From NCBI RefSeq assembly GCF_035762905.1, contig NZ_DASUCC010000095.1:124001-188000 (forward strand): a DNA stretch of 64,000 nucleotides, given 5' to 3'. The stretch comes from DASYTH01 sp035762905 (GTDB lineage: Bacteria > Actinomycetota > Actinomycetes > Mycobacteriales > Pseudonocardiaceae). Every line of letters begins with the position of its first letter. The first letter of the stretch is position 1. Below, piece by piece: positions 46,249 to 55,251 of the stretch. Position numbers and translations under genes: made by a program. The notes beneath the pieces are model-generated. The model did not search any database. It was not told where the DNA came from and worked only from the letters and a program-made list of their open reading frames with translations.

Positions 46249-48542
46249 CGGTACACGTCGTAGACGCCCTCGACGCTGCGCACCGCCTTGAGGACGTGGC
46301 CGAGGTGCTTCGGGTCGCCCATCTCGAAGGCGAACCGGCTGACCGCCACCCGGTCCCGGGAGGTGGTCACCGACGCGGACAGGATGTTGACCCGCTCGTC
46401 GGCCAGCACCTTGGTCACGTCGGAGAGCAGCCGGTGCCGGTCCAGCGCCTCGACCTGGATGGCCACCAGGAACACCGACGAGTCTGACGGCGCCCACTCC
46501 ACGTCCACCAGCCGCTCCGGCTCGCTCATCAGGTCCTGGGCGTTGGTGCAGTCGGTGCGGTGCACGCTCACCCCGCCGCCCCGGGTGACGAAGCCGAGGA
46601 TGTCGTCGCCCGGCACCGGGGTGCAGCACCGCGCCAGCTTGACCCAGACGTCGCTGGCGTCCTTGACCACCACGCCGGCGTCCCCGGTCGGCCGGCGCCG
46701 GGTGATCGTGGACGGCGTGGACCGCTCGGCCAACTCGTCCTCGGCGTGCTCGACGCCGCCGAGCAGCGCCACCAGCCGCTGCACCACCTGCCGGGCGGAT
46801 GCCTGGCCCTCCCCCACCGCGGCGTAGAGCGCGCTCACCTCCGGGTAACGCAGCTCGCGGGCCAGCGCGGTCACCGAGTCCACCGACACCAGCCGCTGCA
46901 TGGGCAGCCCGACCCGGCGCACCTCCTTGGCGATCGCCTCCTGGCCCTTCTCGATCGCCTCTTCCTTGCGCTCCTTGGCAAACCACTGCTTGATCTTGGC
47001 GCGGGCCCGGGGCGACCCGACGAAGCCCAGCCAGTCCCGGCTCGGCCCGGCGCCCTCGGCCTTGGAGGTGAAGATCTCGACGACGTCACCGTTCTCCAGG
47101 CTGCGCTCCAGCGCCACCAGCCGGGAGTTCACCCTGGCGCCGATGCACCGGTGCCCGACCTCGGTGTGCACGGCGTAGGCGAAGTCCACCGGGGTCGACC
47201 CGGCCGGCAGCGTGTACACGTCGCCCTTGGGCGAGAAGACGAAGATCTCCTTGGTCTGCAGGTCGAACCGGAGCTGCTCGAGGAACTCGCCCGGGTCGGC
47301 GGCCTCCCGCTGCCAGTCCAGCAGCTGGCGCATCCAGGCCATCTCGTCGATCTCGACGGCCTTGCCGTCGTGCGTGCCGCGGGTCTCCTTGTACCGCCAG
47401 TGCGCGGCGATGCCGTACTCGGCGGTGCTGTGCATGTCGTGCGTGCGGATCTGCACCTCGAGCGGTTTGCCGTCCGGTCCGATCACCGTGGTGTGCAGGG
47501 ACTGGTACACCCCGAACCGGGGCTGGGCGATGTAGTCCTTGAACCGGCCGGGCATCGGCTGCCACAGCGCGTGCACCACGCCCATCGCGGCGTAGCAGTC
47601 CCGCACGTCCTCGACCAGGATGCGCACGCCGACCAGATCGTGAATGTCGTCGAACTCCCGGCCGCGGACGATCATCTTCTGGTTGATCGAGTAGTAGTGC
47701 TTAGGCCGGCCCTCCACCTTGGCGGTGATCCGTGCGGCCTCCAGCTGCGCGGTCAGCTCGTCGGTCACCTTGTGCAGGTAGGTGTCCCGGGACGGCGCCC
47801 GGTTGGCCACCAGCCGGACGATCTCGTCGTACTTCTTGGGCTGCAGGATCGCGAAGGCGAGGTCCTCCAGCTCCCACTTGACCGTGGCCATGCCCAGCCG
47901 GTGCGCGAGCGGGGCGAGCACCTCCAGCGTCTCGCGCGCCTTCTTGGCCTGCTTCTCCGGCGGCAGGAAGCGCATCGTGCGCATGTTGTGCAGCCGGTCG
48001 GCCAGCTTGATCACCAGCACCCGGGGGTCCTCGGCCATGGCGATCACCATCTTGCGGATGGTCTCCGCCTCCGCGGTCGGCCCGAGCTTGACCTTGTCCA
48101 GCTTGGTGACCCCGTCGACCAGCCTGCTGACCTCCTGGCCGAAGTCCTCGCGCAGCCGCTCGAGCGAGTACGCGGTGTCCTCAACGGTGTCGTGCAGCAA
48201 CGCGGCGACCAGCGTGGTGGTGTCCATGCCCAGCTCGGCCAGGATCGTGGCGACCGCGAGCGGGTGGGTGATGTACGGGTCGCCGGACTTGCGCCGCTGG
48301 TCGCGGTGCATCTCCTCGGCCACGTCGTAGGCGTGCTGGAGCAGGGCGAGGTCGGCCTTGGGGTGCAACTCCCGGTGCACCGCGGCCAGCGGCTCGAGCA
48401 CCTGCTTGACCGGGGCGGAGCGCTGCGCGGTGATCCGGCGGGCCAGGCGGGAGCGGACCCGGCGGGTCGCCGACGGCGGGCGCGGGACGGCCTGGGCCTG
48501 CGTCCCCTCGGGGGCGGCGTCCGCCTCCAGATCTTGGCTCAT
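46230..48542 (-). CDS. relA: Bifunctional (p)ppGpp synthetase/hydrolase
   Basis: Makes and breaks the stringent-response alarmone. The 770-residue Rel protein has an HD hydrolase with HPLAVATILAELG and LLHDTVEDTAY (residues 95-125), a synthetase with REFDDIHDLVGVRIL and RFGVYQSLHTTVIG (about 280-390), a TGS domain (EIFVFSPKGDVYTLPAGSTP, 443-505) and a C-terminal ACT domain (690-770). Both catalytic halves are intact. It lies 95 bases after apt, and may have its own promoter there. Confidence 0.97.
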   Translation of the reverse strand: MSQDLEADAAPEGTQAQAVPRPPSATRRVRSRLARRITAQRSAPVKQVLEPLAAVHRELHPKADLALLQHAYDVAEEMHRDQRRKSGDPYITHPLAVATILAELGMDTTTLVAALLHDTVEDTAYSLERLREDFGQEVSRLVDGVTKLDKVKLGPTAEAETIRKMVIAMAEDPRVLVIKLADRLHNMRTMRFLPPEKQAKKARETLEVLAPLAHRLGMATVKWELEDLAFAILQPKKYDEIVRLVANRAPSRDTYLHKVTDELTAQLEAARITAKVEGRPKHYYSINQKMIVRGREFDDIHDLVGVRILVEDVRDCYAAMGVVHALWQPMPGRFKDYIAQPRFGVYQSLHTTVIGPDGKPLEVQIRTHDMHSTAEYGIAAHWRYKETRGTHDGKAVEIDEMAWMRQLLDWQREAADPGEFLEQLRFDLQTKEIFVFSPKGDVYTLPAGSTPVDFAYAVHTEVGHRCIGARVNSRLVALERSLENGDVVEIFTSKAEGAGPSRDWLGFVGSPRARAKIKQWFAKERKEEAIEKGQEAIAKEVRRVGLPMQRLVSVDSVTALARELRYPEVSALYAAVGEGQASARQVVQRLVALLGGVEHAEDELAERSTPSTITRRRPTGDAGVVVKDASDVWVKLARCCTPVPGDDILGFVTRGGGVSVHRTDCTNAQDLMSEPERLVDVEWAPSDSSVFLVAIQVEALDRHRLLSDVTKVLADERVNILSASVTTSRDRVAVSRFAFEMGDPKHLGHVLKAVRSVEGVYDVYRVTSAS

Positions 48543-48637
48543 AGCACCTACCGCTCAGTCACCCTAAAAATCGAGGATAACCGCGAGGCCCCCGGTAATC
48601 CGCGCTCAGGGGACCAACGACACGCTCAACGCACGGC

Positions 48638-49171
48638 TCAGAGCGTTCGAAGCGCATGCACCGACCGCCCGGCGAGCCTGCCCCGACCACCCAGCGCACC
48701 GATCTCCAGCACCACACAGACCCCGGTGACCACGCCGCCGGCCCGCTCGACCAGTTCGCAGGCCGCCGCCGCGGTGCCGCCGGTGGCCAGTACGTCGTCC
48801 ACGACCAGCACGCCCCGGCCCGGCTCGACCACCCCGGCCGGGATCTCCAGCACGGCCGAGCCGTACTCCAGCCGGTACTCCAACCGGTGCCCGACCACCG
48901 GCAGCTTGCCGGCCTTGCGCACCGGCAGCACGCCGTAGCCGTTGGCGGCGGCGAACGCCGCGCCGAACAGGAACCCGCGCGCCTCGACCGCGGCCACCAG
49001 ACCGGTGCCGGTCCGGTCGTGCGCCTCGGCGAAGCCGGCCACCACCGCGGTCATGGCGTCCGGGTCGGCCAGCATCGGGGTCAGGTCCCAGAACAGCACG
49101 CCGGGCTCCGGGAAGTCCGGAACCGACCTCGCCAGATCCAGGGCACGGTCGAGCGCGGCCGGGCCCGGCAT
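48638..49171 (-). CDS. apt: Adenine phosphoribosyltransferase
   Basis: Salvages adenine to AMP with PRPP. The 177-residue protein has DFPEPGVLFWDLTPMLADP at the N-terminus, EARGFLFGAAFA and the PRPP motif VLVVDDVLATGGTAAA. ATG 49171 is chosen; the frame upstream lies inside secF. It starts 7 bases after the secF stop, the usual secF-apt-relA order. Confidence 0.95.
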   Translation of the reverse strand: MPGPAALDRALDLARSVPDFPEPGVLFWDLTPMLADPDAMTAVVAGFAEAHDRTGTGLVAAVEARGFLFGAAFAAANGYGVLPVRKAGKLPVVGHRLEYRLEYGSAVLEIPAGVVEPGRGVLVVDDVLATGGTAAAACELVERAGGVVTGVCVVLEIGALGGRGRLAGRSVHALRTL

Positions 49172-49178
49172 CCGCCGG

Positions 49179-50450
49179 CTACCGCCGCTTCTTGCCGGTC
49201 GGCCGGGACGGCCGCGCGCCGGCCGCCTTGCCCGCCGGCCGGCCGCGCTTGGCGTCGGCCGCCTTCGGGTTGCGCGCCGGCACGCTGGACGCCGCGGCCA
49301 TGGCCTTCTCCTGGCGTAGCTCGGATTCGAGGGTCTCGTCGTCGGACAGGTCCACCGCGATCGGCTCGCCGGTGACCGCAACGGCCGCCTCGCGCTCGGC
49401 CGCCTTGCGGGCCAGGTTCTCCCGGCGGTTGCGCACCCGGGCCGCCTGCTGCTGGAACCGCGGATCGCGCATCTTGAGGTCCACCAGCAGCGGCGTGGCC
49501 AGGAAGATCGACGACATGGCGCCGATGGTCATACCGGTGAGCTGCACCAGCGCCAGGTCCTTGAGCGTGCCGACGCCGAGCAGGCCGACGCCGACCACCA
49601 TCAGGCCGACCACCGGGAGCAGCGCGATCAGCGAGGTGTTGATCGAGCGCATCAGCGTCTGGTTGAGCGCCAGGTTGGCCGCCTCGCCGTAGGTCCGCCT
49701 GGTCAGGCCGAGCAGACCGCGGGTGTTCTCCTTGACCTTGTCGAACACCACCACCGTGTCGTACAGCGAGAAACCGAGGATGGTCAGCAGGCCGATCACC
49801 GTCGCCGGGGTGACCTCGAAGCCGACCAGCGAGTAGAGGCCGGAGGTGATCACGACGTCGTGGATCAGCGCGGTCAGCGCGGCGACGGCCATCCAGCGCT
49901 CGAAGTACATCGCCAGGAAGATCGTCACCAGCACCAGGAACACGCCGAGGGCGATCAGCGCCTGCCGGGAGATCTCGCCGCCCCAGGAGCCGCTGACCGC
50001 GCTGTCACTGATCACGTCCGAACCGGTGTCGCCGTCGGCCGCGATCGGGTTCAGCTGCTCGACCAGCGCCTGGTTGACCCGGACGACGTCGCCGACGTTG
50101 AGCGCCTCGGACTTCACCTGGATCGAGGTGGTCTCCCCGGTGCCGACCAGCTGCACCGACGCCGGATCCCGGCCGAGCGTCTCGCTGAACACGTCGGTGA
50201 CCTGCTCGGTCGTGATCGGTCCGGCGGCGTTCCTGGCCGGCAGCTGCAGCTTGGTCCCGCCCTCGAACTCGATGCCGAGGTGGAACCCGCGGAAGATGAT
50301 CGAACCGATGCAGATCAGCATCAGCACACCGAACATCACGTACCAGCGCTTGCGCTTGCCGACGATGTCGAACGCACCGGTGCCGGTGTAGAGCCTGGTG
50401 AAGAACGGCGTGCGGGTGCTCGTCGGCTTCTTGGTCGGTGCCTCGGTCAC
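49179..50450 (-). CDS. secF: Protein translocase subunit SecF
   Basis: Part of the SecDF proton-driven chaperone that pulls secreted proteins through SecYEG. The 423-residue protein has a first helix (around 38-55), a periplasmic part (IEFEGGTKLQLP...) and five helices with ALTALIHDVVITSGLYSLVG, ILGFSLYDTVVVFDKVKENT and NQTLMRSINTS. The C-terminal 90 residues are charged, Ala/Lys/Arg-rich and probably cytoplasmic. GTG 50450 is one base after the secD stop. Confidence 0.97.
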   Translation of the reverse strand: MTEAPTKKPTSTRTPFFTRLYTGTGAFDIVGKRKRWYVMFGVLMLICIGSIIFRGFHLGIEFEGGTKLQLPARNAAGPITTEQVTDVFSETLGRDPASVQLVGTGETTSIQVKSEALNVGDVVRVNQALVEQLNPIAADGDTGSDVISDSAVSGSWGGEISRQALIALGVFLVLVTIFLAMYFERWMAVAALTALIHDVVITSGLYSLVGFEVTPATVIGLLTILGFSLYDTVVVFDKVKENTRGLLGLTRRTYGEAANLALNQTLMRSINTSLIALLPVVGLMVVGVGLLGVGTLKDLALVQLTGMTIGAMSSIFLATPLLVDLKMRDPRFQQQAARVRNRRENLARKAAEREAAVAVTGEPIAVDLSDDETLESELRQEKAMAAASSVPARNPKAADAKRGRPAGKAAGARPSRPTGKKRR

Positions 50451-50451
50451 G

Positions 50452-52290
50452 TCACGCCCCCTTTTCGGCGGTGCTGAGGGCTGCCCGGTTCGCGGCGGCC
50501 ATCCGCTGCATGGCACCCAGCCCGGAGAGCCGCGGGCCGGACAGGAACTTGGACTTCGACGCGTACACGACCAGCGGGTGGGTCACCAGGAACACCACGA
50601 TCAGGTCGAGCACGGTGGACATGCCCAGGGTGAAGGCGAAGCCCTTCACCTGACCGACGGCCAGGAGGTAGAGCACTGCGGCGGCGAGGAAGCTCACCGC
50701 GTCCGCGGACAGAATCGTGCGCCGGGCCCGGATCCAGGCGCGCGGTACCGCGGACCGGAACGTGCGGCCCTCGCGTATCTCGTCCTTCAACCGTTCGAAG
50801 AAGATGATGAACGAGTCCGCGGTGATACCGATCGCCACGATGAAACCGGCGATGCCGGCCAGGTCCAGGGTGAACCCGATCCACCGGCCGAGCAGCACCA
50901 GGATCGCGTACACGATCACCCCGGACAGCGCCAGCGACAGGATGGTCAGCACGCCGAGCGCCCGGTAGTAGAACAGGCAGTAGACGAACACCAGGGCCAG
51001 GCCGATCGCGCCGGCGATCAGGCCGGCGGCCAGCGACGCAAGGCCCAGCGTCGCGGACACCGTCTCGGCCTCGGACGCCTCGAAGGACAGCGGCAGCGAG
51101 CCGTACTTCAGCACGTTGGCCAGGTCCCGGGACTCGGTCTGGGAGAAGCCGCCCGCGCCGCCGGTGATTCGGGTGCTGCCGCCGACGATCGGCTCCTGGA
51201 TGGTCGGCGCCGACACCACCTCGGTGTCCAGCACGAACGCGGCCTGCTTCTGGACGTTCTTGGTGGTGTAGTCGCCCCAGACCCGGCCGCCGGTGGCCTT
51301 GAAGTCGAGGGTCACGACGTAGCCGACGCCCTGGTCGTCGACCTGGGAGTTGGCGTTGGCGATCTCGGTGCCGTCCAGGAACGACGGGCCGAGCACGTAG
51401 GCGACCGGCTGCTCGCGGTCGCAGGTCACCAGCGGCTTGGTCGGGTCGTCGTTACCGACCAGCGGATCCTGGTGGTTGGGCGAGCAGTCCAGCGTGGCGA
51501 CGGCCGCCTGCTGGGCTTCCGGGATCGCCTGCCGCGAGCCGTCCGTGGCGGGGGCGAGGAACTCGTTCTGCCGGCACGCCTTGGCCTCGGTGATCAGCGT
51601 GGCGGTCTCGACCGAAGAGTCCCGCTTGGCCGCCACGTCGGCGGTGTGCGTGTCGAGGTCGGTCTTGTACTTCTGGCAGGCGGTGATCGGGTCGGTCGGC
51701 TCGGTGGCCGGTGGCGTGGCCGGCGGCGTGCTCGGCGCGGTGCTGGGGGTGTCGCTGCCCGGGGCCGGGGTGGTGGTGCCTGGCTGGGCGGCGGCGGCCG
51801 GGGCCGGGCGGCCCTGCGGAGCCGGCGAGCTTGGCGGGTTCGCGGCGCTGGCCGGGGCCGACGGCGGCGCGCTCGACGAGGGCGGCGGCTGCTGCTCCTG
51901 CTGCGGCTGCACCTGGGTGGACGTGATCACCTCGCGGAAGTGCAGCCGCGCGGTCTGACCGAGGGTCTTGGCCTGGTCGCCGCCGCTGCCCGGCACCGTG
52001 ATCACGATCTGGTTACCGTCCAGGACGACCTCGGCGCCGCTCACCCCGATGCCGTTGACCCGGGTCTCGATGAGCGAGCGGGCCTGGTCGAGCGACTCCT
52101 TGCTCGGGTCCTGCCCGGTCTCGGTGCGCGCGGTGAGCACCACCCGGGTGCCGCCCTGCAGGTCGATGCCCAGCTTGGGCTTCGCCTGGTGGTCACCCGT
52201 GGCGAACACCAGCGTGTAGAGGAGAACCACGATGAACACGAAGAACGCGAGATAACGCGCTGGGCGAATCTGCCCGGCCGGTGGTGCCAC
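50452..52290 (-). CDS. secD: Protein translocase subunit SecD
   Basis: Partner of SecF. The 612-residue protein has a first helix (12-31), GIDLQGGTRVVLTA, the large periplasmic part, and six helices with GLALVFVYCLFYYRALGVLT and VAIGITADSFIIFFERLKDE. The periplasmic P1 region carries a low-complexity insert of about 75 residues (150-225) rich in Pro, Ala, Ser and Gln, larger than in most bacteria though actinobacteria often have one. Confidence 0.97.
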   Translation of the reverse strand: MAPPAGQIRPARYLAFFVFIVVLLYTLVFATGDHQAKPKLGIDLQGGTRVVLTARTETGQDPSKESLDQARSLIETRVNGIGVSGAEVVLDGNQIVITVPGSGGDQAKTLGQTARLHFREVITSTQVQPQQEQQPPPSSSAPPSAPASAANPPSSPAPQGRPAPAAAAQPGTTTPAPGSDTPSTAPSTPPATPPATEPTDPITACQKYKTDLDTHTADVAAKRDSSVETATLITEAKACRQNEFLAPATDGSRQAIPEAQQAAVATLDCSPNHQDPLVGNDDPTKPLVTCDREQPVAYVLGPSFLDGTEIANANSQVDDQGVGYVVTLDFKATGGRVWGDYTTKNVQKQAAFVLDTEVVSAPTIQEPIVGGSTRITGGAGGFSQTESRDLANVLKYGSLPLSFEASEAETVSATLGLASLAAGLIAGAIGLALVFVYCLFYYRALGVLTILSLALSGVIVYAILVLLGRWIGFTLDLAGIAGFIVAIGITADSFIIFFERLKDEIREGRTFRSAVPRAWIRARRTILSADAVSFLAAAVLYLLAVGQVKGFAFTLGMSTVLDLIVVFLVTHPLVVYASKSKFLSGPRLSGLGAMQRMAAANRAALSTAEKGA

Positions 52291-52339
52291 GGTCGGTTGC
52301 TCTCCTCAACTTGCTCGGACCCTCGACATGCGCTCGACA

Positions 52340-52381
52340 CTGCGCCCGCACCCCGACGAGCACAGGCGGGTGCGGGCGCAG
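52340..52381 (-). promoter_or_regulatory. Strong hairpin between yajC and secD
   Basis: Fourteen-base perfect arms (52340-52353, 52368-52381) with a 14-base loop lie 50 bases before the secD start in a 145-base gap. It may be a terminator/attenuator or an RNA-stability element that lowers secDF relative to yajC. Confidence 0.6.
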
Positions 52382-52435
52382 CGTACAGGCCACGACGTAA
52401 GCCCAGTGTCACCCGGGCACGCCGCTACGTACTCG

Positions 52436-52801
52436 TCAGCTCTGCTGCTTGGTGGGCTTGGCCTCGGCCTCGGCGACCGGCTCCTCGACGAACTCCTCCT
52501 CGTCGAGGACCTCTTCGTCGTCGAGGTCCTCCTCGATGCCGCTGTCCACGACCTTCTCCCGGATCGCCGCGCGCAGCCAGGTGGTTTCGACTCCCGGCGC
52601 GATCTCGATCTCGATCGTCGAGTCGTCGGAGACGTCGATGACGGTTCCGTACAGGCCGGACGTGGTCATGACCCGGTCACCGACGTTCAGCGAACTCTGA
52701 AGCTCCTGCTGCTGCTGCATGGCCCTGCGCTGACGCCGGCTCATGAAATACATCATCAGGCCGAGCATCCCGAAGAGCAGAAGCAAGGGAAGCAGTTCCA
52801 T
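52436..52801 (-). CDS. yajC: Preprotein translocase subunit YajC
   Basis: Small partner of SecDF. The 121-residue protein has one helix (LLPLLLLFGMLGLMMYF), the RRQRRAMQQQQELQSSLNVG stretch, a beta domain (GDRVMTTSGLYGTVIDV) and a long acidic tail (Glu/Asp-rich, about 85-112). ATG 52801 follows GGAGAAAA. Upstream of secD, as in most actinobacteria. Confidence 0.95.
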   Translation of the reverse strand: MELLPLLLLFGMLGLMMYFMSRRQRRAMQQQQELQSSLNVGDRVMTTSGLYGTVIDVSDDSTIEIEIAPGVETTWLRAAIREKVVDSGIEEDLDDEEVLDEEEFVEEPVAEAEAKPTKQQS

Positions 52802-52881
52802 TTTTCTCCATCCGGCGGACGTCACCGGGAGGTGGTACGTCCGTTTTGTTCTGAAGTTTTCACCGACGAGTGTGCCAGTTG

Positions 52882-53973
52882 CTACTCGTCGATGTGCGCG
52901 GGGTCACGCTCGTCGAACAGGCTGGGTGGCGCCTGACCGGCCGCGTCCCGAGGGACCGGCAGGCCCACATGTTTCCACGCCGCGGCGGTCGCCACCCTCC
53001 CCCGTGGGGTCCTGGCGAGCATGCCCGCCCGGACAAGGTACGGCTCGCACACCTCTTCCACGGTAGCCGGCTCCTCGCCAACCGCAACGGCCAACGTCGA
53101 GACGCCCACCGGTCCCCCGCCGAAGGATCGGACCAGGGCGCTGAGCACCGCGCGGTCCAACCGGTCCAAGCCTAGCTCGTCGACGTCGTAGACCTCGAGC
53201 GCCGCCTGGGCCACCGCCCTGGTGACCGAGCCGTCCGCGCGCACCTCGGCGAAGTCGCGCACCCGGCGCAGCAGCCGGTTGGCGATCCGCGGCGTGCCCC
53301 GGGCCCGGCCGGCGATCTCGGTGCCGCCGTCCGGGCGCAGGTCGACCCCGAGGATGGCGGCCGAGCGGCGCAGCACCCGCTCCAACTCCTCGGCGGAGTA
53401 GAACTCCATGTGCGCGGTGAAGCCGAACCGGTCGCGCAGCGGGCCGGTCAGCGAGCCGGACCGGGTGGTGGCGCCGACCAGGGTGAACGGAGCGATCTCC
53501 AGCGGGATGCTGGTCGCGCCCGGCCCCTTGCCGACCACCACGTCCACCCGGAAGTCCTCCATCGCGATGTAGAGCAACTCCTCCGCCGGCCGGGCGATCC
53601 GGTGGATCTCGTCGATGAACAGCACGTCGCCCTCGACCAGGTTGGACAGCATCGCGGCCAGGTCGCCGGCGCGCTCGAGGGCCGGACCGGAGGTGATCCG
53701 GATCGCGCTGCCCAGCTCCGCGGCGATGATCATCGCCAGGCTGGTCTTGCCGAGGCCCGGCGGTCCGGACAGCAGCACGTGGTCGGGCGGGGCGCCGCGC
53801 CGGGTGGCGCCGGCCAGCACCAGCTCGAGCTGCTCGCGCACCCGGTGCTGGCCGACGAACTCGGCCAGCCGGCGCGGCCGCAGCGAGGACTCGTCCTCGC
53901 GCTCCCCCGGCGCCGCGATCGGGGACAGCTCGGGTGATCCGGCGGCGTCCTCGGTCATGAGGTCATCGTGCAT
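52882..53973 (-). CDS. ruvB: Holliday junction DNA helicase RuvB
   Basis: AAA+ motor of branch migration with RuvA. The 363-residue protein has SLRPRRLAEFVGQ, Walker A LLSGPPGLGKTSLAMII, Walker B VLFIDEIHR, the RTTRSGSLTGPLRDRFGF-like sensor (GATTRSGSLTGPLRDRF) and the winged-helix C-terminus (GGGPVGVSTLAVAVGEEPAT). Its ATG shares one base with the ruvA stop. Confidence 0.97.
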   Translation of the reverse strand: MHDDLMTEDAAGSPELSPIAAPGEREDESSLRPRRLAEFVGQHRVREQLELVLAGATRRGAPPDHVLLSGPPGLGKTSLAMIIAAELGSAIRITSGPALERAGDLAAMLSNLVEGDVLFIDEIHRIARPAEELLYIAMEDFRVDVVVGKGPGATSIPLEIAPFTLVGATTRSGSLTGPLRDRFGFTAHMEFYSAEELERVLRRSAAILGVDLRPDGGTEIAGRARGTPRIANRLLRRVRDFAEVRADGSVTRAVAQAALEVYDVDELGLDRLDRAVLSALVRSFGGGPVGVSTLAVAVGEEPATVEEVCEPYLVRAGMLARTPRGRVATAAAWKHVGLPVPRDAAGQAPPSLFDERDPAHIDE

Positions 53974-54569
53974 CAGCGGTTGCCGCCGAGGGTGGCCAGT
54001 GCCCGGCGAAGGACGGCGGGCGTGTCCGGCGCGCCGTTCTCCCGCAGCACGCCGTCCACCGCCTGCTCGGCCTGCCGGGCCGGGAAGCCGAGCCCGACCA
54101 GCGCATCGACCACCGACGAGCGCACCCCGCCGCCGCCACCACCGGCGTCGGCCTGCGGGGCGGCGGGCAGCGCGCCCACCTTGTCGCGCAGCTCGATGAT
54201 CAGCCGCTCGGCGCCCTTGCGGCCGATGCCCGGGACCTGGGTGAGCATCGCGATGCTGCCGTCCACCAGCGCGGCGCGCAGCGCGGCCGGCTCCAGCACC
54301 GCCAGGGTGGCAAGGGCCAGCCGCGGCCCGATCCCGGAAACCGTCTGCAGCAACCGGAACAGCTCGCGCGCCTCGGCGTCGGCGAACCCGAACAGGGTCA
54401 GCGAGTCCTCCCGGACCACCAGCGCGGTGGCCAGGCTCGCCTCCTCGCCGCGGCGCAGCATGGCCAGCGTGGCCGGGGTGGCCTGCACCGCGAACCCGAT
54501 CCCGCCGACGTCGACCACCGCGTGGTCCAGTCCAACCGCGAGCACCCGCCCGCGCACCGAAGCGATCAT
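53973..54569 (-). CDS. ruvA: Holliday junction DNA helicase RuvA
   Basis: Binds four-way junctions and loads RuvB. The 198-residue protein has the OB-fold MIASVRGRVLAVGLDHAVVD, tandem HhH motifs (VSGIGPRLALATLAVL, VPGIGRKGAERLIIELRDK) and the C-terminal RuvB-binding domain after a Gly-rich linker. GGAGAGGA precedes ATG 54569, which overlaps the ruvC stop. Confidence 0.96.
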   Translation of the reverse strand: MIASVRGRVLAVGLDHAVVDVGGIGFAVQATPATLAMLRRGEEASLATALVVREDSLTLFGFADAEARELFRLLQTVSGIGPRLALATLAVLEPAALRAALVDGSIAMLTQVPGIGRKGAERLIIELRDKVGALPAAPQADAGGGGGGVRSSVVDALVGLGFPARQAEQAVDGVLRENGAPDTPAVLRRALATLGGNR

Positions 54570-55138
54570 GTTCGGGTCCTCTCCCGGGCAGCGGCGGCCA
54601 GCCGGGCCCGGTGCCGGCGGGCCAGTTGGGCGGCCTGCGCCTCGGCTTCGGCCAGCCGGTTGCGCAGCGGCGCCCGCCAGATGTGGCAGATGGCCAGCGC
54701 CAGCGCGTCGGCGGCGTCGGCGGGCTTCGGCCGGGCGGGCAGCTCGAGCAGCCGGGTCACCATGGTCGTCACCTGTGCCTTGTCCGCCCGGCCGGACCCG
54801 GTCACGGCGGCCTTCACCTCGCTCGGCGTGTGGAACATGACCGGCAGCCCGCGCCGCGCGGCGGCCAGCGCCACCACGCCACCCGCCTGCGCGGTGCCCA
54901 TCGCCGTGCGCACGTTGTACTGGCTGAACACCCGCTCGACCGCCACCACGTCCGGCCGGTACTCGTCCAGCCAGCGCTCCACCACGTCGGCAACGCTCAG
55001 CAGCCGCACCGCCAGATCGGCTTCCACCGGCGTGCGCACCACGTCCACGGCCACACACCGGACCTCGCGCCCCGCCCCACCGTCCACGACCGCGATCCCG
55101 CACCGGGTCAGTCCGGGGTCGACACCCAACACCCGCAC
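54566..55138 (-). CDS. ruvC: Holliday junction resolvase RuvC
   Basis: Cuts Holliday junctions. The 190-residue protein has VRVLGVDPGLTRCGIAVVDG with the first catalytic Asp, VERVFSQYNVRTAMGTAQA with the Glu, and PADAADALALAICH with the two C-terminal Asp. GTG 55138 has GGGAG 8 bases upstream. An SOS-like site lies about 20 bases before it. Confidence 0.96.
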   Translation of the reverse strand: MRVLGVDPGLTRCGIAVVDGGAGREVRCVAVDVVRTPVEADLAVRLLSVADVVERWLDEYRPDVVAVERVFSQYNVRTAMGTAQAGGVVALAAARRGLPVMFHTPSEVKAAVTGSGRADKAQVTTMVTRLLELPARPKPADAADALALAICHIWRAPLRNRLAEAEAQAAQLARRHRARLAAAARERTRT

Positions 55139-55157
55139 CGCTGCGCTCCCGCCGTCC

Positions 55158-55173
55158 GTGAACACTCGTTCGA
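55158..55173. promoter_or_regulatory. SOS-box-like site before ruvCAB
   Basis: On the minus strand TCGAAC-GAGT-GTTCAC matches the LexA palindrome TCGAAC-N4-GTTCGA in 10 of 12 positions. It is 20 bases before the ruvC start, where the promoter should be. ruvC is a LexA target in mycobacteria. The right half is imperfect, so binding may be weaker than at 41393. Confidence 0.7.
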
Positions 55174-55251
55174 CGACACTAGGCCGCCCGGCGCCCCGAA
55201 TCCGCCCGACACGCCGAGCGCCCCGGCACGGCCGGCGCACTTGGCCGTGGG

